NCBI GenBank assembly: GCA_016206275.1
Contig: JACQRY010000234.1
Span: forward strand, 1 to 17,372
Direction of reading: 5' to 3'
From: Nitrososphaerota archaeon
Lineage (GTDB): Archaea > Thermoproteota > Nitrososphaeria > Nitrososphaerales > JACQRY01
Length of the DNA: 17,372 nucleotides
The notes beneath the pieces are model-generated. The model ran no database searches. It was not told the origin of the DNA and saw only the letters and a program-made list of their open reading frames with translations. This document shows positions 1-7,391 of the stretch, one piece after another (positions within the stretch are counted from its first letter, which is position 1; every line of letters starts with the position of its first letter). A program made the translations under genes and the position numbers.

Positions 1-74
1 GGTTAAGTTTAGCCTATACGTGCGCGAAACAGGAGCGCTGTACTGGGGTGAACATTGGTGATTATGGAAGCTAA

Positions 75-1244
75 ACCAATTGGTTAAGATTAAACAAACA
101 CCACAAACTACCCGCACCCTGTAAGAACACCCTGTTAGAGATACAAAAACAGCACAAAGACTCGCTACAAGAAGTTTGGTCTAGACCAAACCTATTGGGC
201 GAATCCTTCTTCAAAGTGGACGTAATGACGGGTAAACTGCTCTGGGTCTTTCAAGCGGGAATACAGAGAACATTAGATGCAGAAAAGGCGAACTTCTGGT
301 ACTACAACAACGGGATCACCGTACTTTGTGACCAAGCGAATCTCATTCCTAAAAGCAAATACATCAGGATTACCAACCCCCAAGTCATAAATGGATGTCA
401 AACCGTATGGAGCATAGCGAATTACGAAGGCGAGCTTAAGTCAGATGTACTGGTTCGAGTTATGGAAGGTACCGATCATGAATTCATCGGTCGAATCACT
501 CGATTCCAGAATAGCTCTAATCGGGTTGTGGCTCGCGATTTCAAATCTACAGACCCTATCCAAGTCAGGCTGAAGCGCGAATTCAAGAGGCGGGGCTATT
601 ACTATGAGATCAAGAGGGGCGAAGGCTTTGAAGATATGGAAGAGGATGAGCCTTCGATAGAGGAGGAGTATCCTAACGAGGAAATTAACAACGAGGACGT
701 TGCCAAGGTTCTTGCTGCCATCAGACTAAGCCCAGAAAAGGCAGTTGCAGGTGGACCCGAAACTTTCTTTGATGATGAGGCGTATGATGATATCTTTCCT
801 CTGGATATATCAACTGGTGACTGCCTTGCTCCTTACCTACTATATTGGGATTTCATAAAGGAATCATATCGAAGGTCCAAGAGAAGATTTCATTCTTTTG
901 ACAAACAATATGTTTTCAAGAACCCCGCATCAACCCATGTACTCAAGTTCATGTACGATGCCCTGCGTAGAGAGATGCCTATTGATTGGGAACGAAAGTT
1001 CATAGCATTTTGTGAGGTGGGTAACGATGGAGATTACGATAAGTTTTGGAAGAATCTATCAAGAATAATTGGAGACTACTTTGAAATCTGTCATGCTTCA
1101 TGGCTCAATAGATGGAAAAAAGAAGGTGTCGACTACAACGCCTTCTTCCAGGGCCCTAAGAGTCGTTCAATCCAGAAGGAATACCCTACAAAGCTCAAGC
1201 GGTTAGAGAAAGCAACCGTTAAGTTGTTTAAAGGGCTAGGATAA
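75..1244 (+). pseudogene. AIPR-family abortive phage resistance protein, 5'-truncated
   Basis: The product matches the AIPR family (abortive infection phage resistance). I see the hallmark FWYYNNGIT (residues 34-42 counting from a TTG at 195), NPQVINGCQT (61-70), a Q-N-x-x-N-x-V segment around 104-111, and an EIKRGEG segment near 139. AIPR proteins are phage-resistance factors of unclear mechanism. Full-length members are usually well over 500 residues; here only 349 follow the first usable start (TTG 195). The frame is open back to 75, just after a TAA at 72-74, with no ATG or GTG, and residues before the NNGIT motif do not look like the usual N-terminal half. I therefore read it as a 5'-truncated gene, probably non-functional, although a short product from TTG 195 cannot be excluded. 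The family call is firm; the functional state is not. Confidence 0.75.
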
Positions 1245-1489
1245 ACCTAGATATAGTATCAAGGTTACATCACAAGTATACTATTCATATTTGCAATGTT
1301 TTCGAATCTTGTACACCACAGTCTTTGGTTCTGCACTACCAGATCTTCCGATGGGATAGAGAGAACAATTTCGCAGATCTGTTCGTGCACCTTGCTTTTG
1401 AATCACCATGCTATACAGGCAGCCGTTTGTCTGGAATTGTAGAATTATCTATGCAAAAAGTTCTCTTAAGGCCTGCAGGTGTAGAAAAG

Positions 1490-1609
1490 ATGATGTCAAC
1501 TGTTCAAGAGAGCAACCATCACTATGTCGTGATCACCCTCTTCGCACTCATAGCGTTATCAGCAGGTCTCATAACGGCAATTACGATGACAGCCTTTGGC
1601 GCGCGCTAG
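1490..1609 (+). CDS. Small single-pass membrane protein
   Basis: This is a 39-residue ORF with a short polar N terminus (about 12 residues) followed by one strongly hydrophobic helix, roughly residues 14-35, ending in a GAR tail. The start is chosen at ATG 1490, with an in-frame ATG also at 1493, because an archaeal-type AGGTG ribosome-binding site lies at about 1478-1482, seven bases upstream. The frame is open further upstream to a TTG at 1325, but that part has no recognisable features. It lies between the truncated AIPR gene and the Argonaute operon, on the same strand. Its stop codon directly follows an alternating GCGCGCGC run. No family is recognised. It could be a membrane-anchored partner of a neighbouring system or an unrelated small protein. 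Confidence 0.45.
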   Translation: MMSTVQESNHHYVVITLFALIALSAGLITAITMTAFGAR

Positions 1610-1746
1610 GACATTGAGAGTTGCGCGTCTTGACAATGATCTTCCATTTATCTCCCTCGACCTTTCTCTAGATTTACTGATGGAATTGTTAGTTTCTCTC
1701 CTAGTCAAAAGAGTTATCATTCCAACGCAACCATTCCGAGGCGCTG

Positions 1747-2676
1747 TTGCTCAAGATAGTCCATCCGTCTCAAGAACTTTCTAATAGTGTTAGTAAGTAC
1801 TTCCAGAAGCGGCACAATCATCCTGCTTTGATGGTATTCAACGGGGTGTCTAGCTTCTCTAAGGCGGACGCTATGGTGGCGATCGATGGACCCAAGATTT
1901 TGGGTGCGGCAGCGGTTCTCCGCATAACCCCCAAAAATGTTGCAATTGGCTGCTTCAATGTAAGCAGAGTAACTCAAATGAATGAAGTGTCTGACTTGTT
2001 GGTAAGTGCTGCCATTGTTAGGGCGCAAAAGACGGGTCATAGTTTCATTAGTTGTATTCCTGGCCAGGATAAGCAACCCTCAATTTCAACGCTGCAGAAG
2101 CACGGATTCTTGGAAAATGAAGCTCGAGCTACATTTTCTGGAAAGGTGCATCCTTCTTCCGGACATAGAGTGAGAGAGATTACCGACCGTGAGGAATCTC
2201 TGAGGATTATCAAGAGTTTGTTTCCTTCCATACGAACTGTGACTCTGTTCTTCAGACCAGCCCCTCTTGGGCCTGAGACCATGGATCAAGTTCTGTCCAG
2301 AGGAGCTTTCTTCATTTCTGAGGAAACCAAGGCTTCTGGGGCGGCTCTCGCCTTCGAAGGGAAGTGTTTGCAACAAGAAATGGTCCCCCTGTACATGGTC
2401 CCAGAATACCTTGCCGGTAAGATTCCGCTTCAAGGCATAGAGAAAGCTGGAGAAATCACGGTCTTGGCATTGGATGCATCTTCGGATGTTTTGAATGCGG
2501 CAACGAACTGGCTGTTTGACCGGGGAGTTCCACACGCTAACATATATGCGTCGCAGGACAAAGAAACAGGTGTAAAATTGATGGAACACGGATTTGATCC
2601 GTCAGGAACGCATATGGTATGGACTAAAGCCCTCACAGGACCGATGGATCCCTTCCTATCTTTATATCTTAATTAG
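1747..2676 (+). CDS. Degenerate GNAT-fold-like protein, first gene of the Argonaute operon
   Basis: The 309-residue product appears to contain two GNAT-like halves. The first (about 45-125) ends with the pattern strand, helix, strand, then a PSISTLQKHGF segment resembling the acetyltransferase motif-B signature. The second (about 236-290) ends with TGVKLMEHGFD and a final strand. The canonical acetyl-CoA pyrophosphate loop (Q/R-x-x-G-x-G/A) is not visible in either half; VTQMNEVSD stands where the first would be, so catalysis is doubtful. The start is TTG 1747 because GAGG lies at 1738-1741 and the frame closes at a TAG at 1702. The stop is 25 bases before the Argonaute ATG, so the two genes are almost certainly co-transcribed. 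The role is unknown: a fold-only partner, a regulator or a residual acetyltransferase are all possible. The GNAT assignment is by pattern, not by a search. Confidence 0.6.
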   Translation: MLKIVHPSQELSNSVSKYFQKRHNHPALMVFNGVSSFSKADAMVAIDGPKILGAAAVLRITPKNVAIGCFNVSRVTQMNEVSDLLVSAAIVRAQKTGHSFISCIPGQDKQPSISTLQKHGFLENEARATFSGKVHPSSGHRVREITDREESLRIIKSLFPSIRTVTLFFRPAPLGPETMDQVLSRGAFFISEETKASGAALAFEGKCLQQEMVPLYMVPEYLAGKIPLQGIEKAGEITVLALDASSDVLNAATNWLFDRGVPHANIYASQDKETGVKLMEHGFDPSGTHMVWTKALTGPMDPFLSLYLN

Positions 2677-2701
2677 GTCAGCTATTCAAGTTAGAAGCTC
2701 T

Positions 2702-5332
2702 ATGGATAGGAATCTCATGGCCTTGGTCATTCTGACCGCATTCTCGAAAAGAGAACAGCCGCTGGACCAAGAATTTGCAATAGCTTTGCTTTCCACGTTA
2801 CTCAACGAGAATATTGACGAAGAGAAATTCAACAATATCATCTCAGTTCTCGCTGAGATGGGCTATGTCGTCCCGGGTTCAAACCCTCAGGCATCTACAC
2901 GAGGAGTTGCAGTTGCCGAGACCCTGGGCGGGTCTTCACTCAATCGATATGATGTAGAATTCGTCGAGAAGAATACTGAACGCTTTATTGCTAGTCCACC
3001 AGACTCTCGGAGAGACCAAACCGAGGCTCTTCTATCAGCTGTAAGCAGACGAACGCTCTTCTCCGGGCGTCCCGTGGAGAAAATTCCTTCAGAAAAATTC
3101 ATTTCAAATTCAGTAAAGGTAACATTCGCAATAAAGACGGTGCCGCTTGTAGAGAATTATTTCGACGAAGCCTTCATAAAGGGTATGAGAAGCGCAGCTG
3201 ACAGATACAGAACTCTGGGATGGATAGAGCGAGGGGTGGAGGAGAAATTTGGAGCGCCGGCCGCTGTCAAACTCACTGCAGATGGATTTGTAGTATATTC
3301 CTCTGCCGAAGTGGATGCTGCTCGTGCAAGCGGTCTAGATTTTACTCGCGCCAGATTCGAAAGAAAGCAATCAATCGAAGACCTTCCTGAAGCCCAGAGA
3401 GCCTTTGCAGATAAGGCTCTAAATATCAGATTCCGCGAAAAAGGCTTCAGCCGCACAGCTCAAGGGAGACGCTTCATTAACTTTCAAAAGTACGATACAG
3501 AAATTACAGAACTAGGGACTTTCAGATTATACCACGGTTTCAACTTCAGACTTGATTATACGTCTAGCGTGACGGCCGTCGCATGGTTTGACCCAATCTC
3601 CAAAGTAGTGCTCACAATCCACGATTATGTTGAACACCTGAGACGACAAGGTCTTAGCGAAAGGGAGATATCGGACGAACTGCTAGGAAAATCAGTAAGA
3701 GTTCTGCCTTCTGGATCCAAGGGAGAAATAGTCCGACTTAACGAAATGAGGTTAGATACTGCCAAGGAGCTGGTTCCAGGCACAAAGACGACCTATGCGG
3801 AGTACTGGAACCAAAGACACCGTTTCAAACTTACGAACGAACTTCAACAAACTGTCGAAGTGCAACTGGGAGATTCAGGATATAATTATCCTGTTGAGAC
3901 CGCCTATTTCGATAGAGATGAACTCGAAACGCTTTCCAGTACCCCGCTGACGCTTGAGCCAACGTCTCTTGACCCGGTAGATAGAGTTAAGAAGACTGAG
4001 CAACTTGTATCACAATTACTCGACAATCCAATAGAAGATACGTTCTTCAACATTCAATTTGGACGCAGGCTACTCAACTGGTCGGAATTAGAAGCCGAAA
4101 AATTCTGTTCGGGTCTTTCACGTCTCTCTCCGCCGAGCCTACACTTCAACATCATAAGACAGATGACGGAGGTATCAAGCGATCCCAGGTCTATATTCAA
4201 GTACGGCCCTTACTCAAAGGAAAAGAGCGTTTCCGTTGTAGTGGTTTTGGTCCCGGCGACTTTGCCTGACGAAAGTATCAGACGCTTCTTCGAGAACTTG
4301 AACGCCAGCTACAAACGATTGTACTTCGGGAACCTGAAGTTCTCCCCGAGTAGCATTTTAAAATACTCGAACAAAATCGAACGGTCTAAACTCCCTAATC
4401 TGCTTGAATCAAAGCGGGTATCCGTCGAAGGCCAGGGCATTGCTTTAGTTGTTCTGCCGCCAAATCGCTTCGACCTCTACCTCCCCACGAAAGAGGAGAT
4501 ATTTCGCCGATGGTCGGTTCCAGCTCAAGTACTCCTGACCAGTACGTTCGAAAGGATTGCCAGAGGGGAAGTCGGTCCTACGCGTGGAACTATCCTTCAG
4601 CTATATACCAAATTGATTAGGAAGAAAGAAGCGGCTTGGATACTTGCCGAGCCTGCCGACAGGCGCATGGAGACGATGTATGTAGGAATCGGATTCTCAG
4701 CCACGCCATACACGGAACATAGAGCGAATTCATTCGCTGCAATGTGTGATTCTAAAGGGGGTGATATCGACTGGAAGCCAATCGGAATACCGTTCGGAGG
4801 AAGGTACATTGACGAAAAATGGTTTACTGGGTTTCTGGGGTTCGTCCAGGACAACCTAAGAGCCGGTGTCAAGCGAATTGTCGTCTTTAGGAAGGGAGAT
4901 ACCTACGAAGATGAGATCGAGGCAATGCAAAAAGTTGTTTCAGAGACCAGAGGACGTCCATGGGAAGATTTCAACTTTGTGAGTATATTGAATGAGGGCC
5001 GAAGAATATTTTCGCTGGGGGAGGTTCTGCAGAATCCGGAATCTGGGGTTTTTGCGAGAGTGAATAACAAAGAGGCGTTGTTGGTCTGTTCGCTGCAACA
5101 TGCCGTGCAATTGCAACAGGGTACTGCAATCCCGGTAAGGCTAGTGCGGGCGATAGGCAGTTCGGATATTGAGGGTATCGTAAGCGAATACCGGGCCCTG
5201 ACTTACTTGAATTGGGCCGCACCTATTACGTCTTCCAAATATCCGTTAGTTGTTAATATTGCAAATAGGATCGCCCAGTTAGTCAAGGAACTAACCGACA
5301 TTCGCATGCTCGAAGCGTATCTTCCTCTTTAG
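2702..5332 (+). CDS. Long prokaryotic Argonaute, catalytically inactive (long-B-like), with N-terminal extension
   Basis: An 876-residue Argonaute. Residues 1-70 form a helical, winged-helix-like extension. An N domain spans about 105-190. A PAZ region (about 270-410) includes TTYAEYWNQRHRF and a following Y-F-x-R-D-E-L. MID (about 500-640) carries FRRW (601-604), VPAQ (606-609) and YTKL with K637, consistent with guide 5'-end binding. PIWI starts near 655 with YVGIGFS and ends with LNWAAP and a P-x-V-V-N-I-A-N segment. In slicing Argonautes the first PIWI strand carries Asp (GxD), here Gly664, and the second is R-D-G, here R730-K731-G732. Two tetrad positions are therefore lost and it should bind but not cut. 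ATG 2702 was chosen; ATG 2717, preceded by AGG, is an alternative. It lies 25 bases after the GNAT-like gene and 13 before the nuclease gene, so it should act as a guided sensor for that effector. Confidence 0.88.
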   Translation: MDRNLMALVILTAFSKREQPLDQEFAIALLSTLLNENIDEEKFNNIISVLAEMGYVVPGSNPQASTRGVAVAETLGGSSLNRYDVEFVEKNTERFIASPPDSRRDQTEALLSAVSRRTLFSGRPVEKIPSEKFISNSVKVTFAIKTVPLVENYFDEAFIKGMRSAADRYRTLGWIERGVEEKFGAPAAVKLTADGFVVYSSAEVDAARASGLDFTRARFERKQSIEDLPEAQRAFADKALNIRFREKGFSRTAQGRRFINFQKYDTEITELGTFRLYHGFNFRLDYTSSVTAVAWFDPISKVVLTIHDYVEHLRRQGLSEREISDELLGKSVRVLPSGSKGEIVRLNEMRLDTAKELVPGTKTTYAEYWNQRHRFKLTNELQQTVEVQLGDSGYNYPVETAYFDRDELETLSSTPLTLEPTSLDPVDRVKKTEQLVSQLLDNPIEDTFFNIQFGRRLLNWSELEAEKFCSGLSRLSPPSLHFNIIRQMTEVSSDPRSIFKYGPYSKEKSVSVVVVLVPATLPDESIRRFFENLNASYKRLYFGNLKFSPSSILKYSNKIERSKLPNLLESKRVSVEGQGIALVVLPPNRFDLYLPTKEEIFRRWSVPAQVLLTSTFERIARGEVGPTRGTILQLYTKLIRKKEAAWILAEPADRRMETMYVGIGFSATPYTEHRANSFAAMCDSKGGDIDWKPIGIPFGGRYIDEKWFTGFLGFVQDNLRAGVKRIVVFRKGDTYEDEIEAMQKVVSETRGRPWEDFNFVSILNEGRRIFSLGEVLQNPESGVFARVNNKEALLVCSLQHAVQLQQGTAIPVRLVRAIGSSDIEGIVSEYRALTYLNWAAPITSSKYPLVVNIANRIAQLVKELTDIRMLEAYLPL

Positions 5333-5345
5333 AGGACGACCAAGC

Positions 5346-6293
5346 TTGGACGAAACGAAAATCCTAAAGGAGTTTGCTGACCTTCAGAGCGAAATCAGAG
5401 AGGACAAAATAAAAATAGAATTGGATCCAGTCGTCTCTCAATTCGTTGATCAACTGTTCGAACAAGACGGATGGGCCTGCTATTTCCACATAATTGCCAA
5501 CTGTTTGGGTAAAGGTTCACTTGTCTACTACTCGAATACGGGTCTTAAGGAAGATAAAATCGTCGAACTTCTGGCTCGGTCTTTTTCTGAGGGTTCCGGC
5601 ATATTCGCGGACATTCTGTCAAAATACTTGGAGCAGAGTAAAGTATCCACTCCTCTAGACTTCTTCCAGAATTTCGTCGATCAAGGCGCACTAAAATTGA
5701 TGAGCGAATGCTTGGAATATTGCTCAGTATGCGACCAAGTTAGAATAATCGAGGTAAAGAACAGAGAGGACGAATGTCCAAATTGCTCTGCCAAACTCTT
5801 TCACATAATGCAAGCATCGCTTCCTGAAGCGGTCCGAGCAGCCATCTCCAACGGACAACTCTTAGAAATCTACGTAAAGAAGTGCTTGCAAAAAGCTGGG
5901 TTCCGCGTAATCAGCAAAACCGTCAATGGTGCTCAGGTCAGCACAAGTATCCCGTACAGTGTTTACGCGATTGATGTTGAAATTGATGTGGGTGCCGTAG
6001 AGAAGTCATCACTCTTCATCTTCGAGTGCAAGACAGGAAAGCTCGTACCTAGCGAGGTCGCCCAAAAACTCGCCCAACTAAAGCTCCTCATCGACACAAT
6101 AAACAGACGGATTAACGGTCTCCCTGACTTGCACGTCATCTTTGTTGTGCTTGGGGAAATCGACAAGAACGTTGAGCCAAGGACCTATGAGACTGCCTTT
6201 GCTGACTTGAACCTGAAGTCGTGTCAGCTAATTCCCGCAAATCAAGTCGCGGGTCTAGTTAGCCACCTTCTAAAGCTGAAGACGAAAGTCTAG
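5346..6293 (+). CDS. Zinc-ribbon and PD-(D/E)XK nuclease, Argonaute-associated effector
   Basis: A 315-residue protein with a helical N-terminal part, a CxxC...CxxC zinc ribbon (Cys126, 129, 144, 147) and a C-terminal restriction-endonuclease-like fold. In the last, helix 1 reads LEIYVKKCLQKAGF with Glu174, followed by a strand with EID (Glu212, Asp214) and FECK (Glu227, Lys229). This is the E...D...ExK arrangement of PD-(D/E)XK nucleases such as the Mrr/NERD-like groups. The start is TTG 5346; GAGG at 5332-5335 overlaps the Argonaute stop and supports it, with no ATG nearby. The 13-base gap implies translational linkage. Known long-B Argonaute systems pair an inactive Argonaute with a nuclease, SIR2 or membrane effector that destroys DNA or kills the cell on activation, and this gene fits the nuclease role. 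The exact substrate is not visible. Confidence 0.8.
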   Translation: MDETKILKEFADLQSEIREDKIKIELDPVVSQFVDQLFEQDGWACYFHIIANCLGKGSLVYYSNTGLKEDKIVELLARSFSEGSGIFADILSKYLEQSKVSTPLDFFQNFVDQGALKLMSECLEYCSVCDQVRIIEVKNREDECPNCSAKLFHIMQASLPEAVRAAISNGQLLEIYVKKCLQKAGFRVISKTVNGAQVSTSIPYSVYAIDVEIDVGAVEKSSLFIFECKTGKLVPSEVAQKLAQLKLLIDTINRRINGLPDLHVIFVVLGEIDKNVEPRTYETAFADLNLKSCQLIPANQVAGLVSHLLKLKTKV

Positions 6294-6462
6294 CATCCCA
6301 ATCGAAACCGACCGCGCGCGCTATGTCTGGGCTACAGAAGCAGGGCAGACACTCATAGACATCAGGAAGGCTGGGGAGTAATCTATCCCCGCTAATTCAT
6401 CAGTTGTATAAGTAGGCAGCTGAATAGCTAATCCGTACGACTAATGAATTCATGTAGTGTTA
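6294..6462. other. Intergenic stretch between nuclease gene and small ORF
   Basis: No intact gene is seen. A CGCGCGCGC run lies at 6313-6321, 20 bases past the nuclease stop. A startless plus-strand frame ending at TAA 6379-6381 reads like the tail of a small winged-helix protein (RYVWATEAGQTLIDIRKAGE). It could be a decayed gene end, but it is too short to assign. Confidence 0.4.
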
Positions 6463-6609
6463 CTATTCTTCGTCCTCACGATCTTCCCAATCGTCTGGAC
6501 GCCCATCCTATCCTCTGCCCGTCCAATATGAGTCATTGTTTTTATTCCCCTGAACCGCGTGGTTGTCGTTCTCGTCCTTTGTATGTTCATCTCCGTGATA
6601 TTTCCCCAT
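6463..6609 (-). CDS. Small hydrophilic ORF interrupted by an in-frame amber codon
   Basis: On the minus strand an ATG at 6609 opens a 33-codon ORF (begins MGKYHGDEHTKDENDNHAV) that ends at TAG 6510-6508. The same frame then continues for 14 very polar codons (DGRPDDWEDREDEE) to tandem TAG and TAA at 6465-6460. Both parts share the same acidic, polar composition, so I read it as one gene of about 48 codons with a nonsense change (for instance CAG to TAG), or a natural 33-residue product. A TATA-like box (minus strand ATTTTATATCT, 6635-6645) sits about 26-31 bases upstream of the ATG, the spacing expected for a leaderless archaeal transcript. No family is recognised. Confidence 0.4.
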
Positions 6610-6634
6610 AGCAACTAATCTAGGGAGAGTTCAC

Positions 6635-6645
6635 AGATATAAAAT
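6635..6645 (-). promoter_or_regulatory. TATA box of the small ORF at 6609
   Basis: Minus-strand ATTTTATATCT, centred about 31 bases upstream of ATG 6609. It predicts a start of transcription within a few bases of the ATG, that is, a leaderless or near-leaderless mRNA. Confidence 0.5.
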
Positions 6646-6729
6646 CTTCGATGTTACCTACCAAACTGAAACAACTACTTGGAACGAAACTCCGAAAGTT
6701 GTGAGCAGATAGATCTGACCGGGACGATG

Positions 6730-7182
6730 TTAAAATCCCAAGGCTCGCCTTCTTAACATCTCAGCAAGTGCTTCACCTTCACGAAATCCATCTTCTACCT
6801 GCTCCCTAGTTACTCGATTCCAATCGTAGTTATGGTATGAGTAAGCAACCAACCTATGAATTATCTTGTTTCGCAGATCGTACCACTTCCCAAGCCTTTG
6901 ATCTTCTACCGGCTTTAATAATTGCGTATCACGCAATTGCTTCCGCAACCATGAGAAGCGATACTTCTGCATAATTCCCTTCTCTCTTAGTTCTATCAGG
7001 CTGCCTCCATTGCTTAGGTGATTCTGCTCATACAGGTTTGCCATCTCCCATTCAATAAAGGCGTGGAGTAAGGCAAACGCTTCAATAATCCTCTCTTCTT
7101 GATACGCTTCCCTCGCTCCCTCTAGGGCTTTCCCTTCCAGCAGGATCGTCCCATCTGGATATTCCTTAACCTTCAATCCCAC
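6730..7182 (-). CDS. Solo HEPN-domain protein, predicted RNase
   Basis: A 150-residue, mostly helical protein. Residues 30-55 form a long helix (EAFALLHAFIEWEMANLY) and residues 102-110 read DLRNKIIHR, which contains the HEPN motif R-x4-H (Arg104, Asn105, His109). HEPN domains form dimers that place two such motifs together to cut RNA, often in toxin-antitoxin or abortive-infection modules. I see no adjacent MNT nucleotidyltransferase or other obvious antitoxin; the nearest partner candidate on the same strand is the small ORF just downstream. The start is GTG 7182, the first start codon after an in-frame TAA; no strong ribosome-binding site is seen. It lies 209 bases downstream of the PLD gene's end, in the same orientation, and could be co-transcribed with it. 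Confidence 0.65.
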   Translation of the reverse strand: MGLKVKEYPDGTILLEGKALEGAREAYQEERIIEAFALLHAFIEWEMANLYEQNHLSNGGSLIELREKGIMQKYRFSWLRKQLRDTQLLKPVEDQRLGKWYDLRNKIIHRLVAYSYHNYDWNRVTREQVEDGFREGEALAEMLRRRALGF

Positions 7183-7391
7183 AATATCAGCATGATGTCC
7201 TTCTTAAGTTCCCCCAAAAATCAACACCCGTTTGCAACATCGCAAGAGCGCGCGCTAGAGGCACGTTTCTCATTCGACGTTGTCCTCTTGTCAGAATGAC
7301 CAGCTACCGCTTCTTCTCTATTCAGACTATTCAGAGTGTCAAAAATCTAGGTTCTTGAATAAAAGGCGGACATTTACATTCTTCGCGCGCT

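Noticed and set aside
2086..2589. 167-codon minus-strand ORF
   Set aside because: Shadow of the GNAT-like gene; no motif and no promoter signal.
6463..6609. Pyrrolysine or other programmed amber read-through
   Set aside because: Nothing else in the window supports amber recoding, and TAG is used as an ordinary stop by several genes here.
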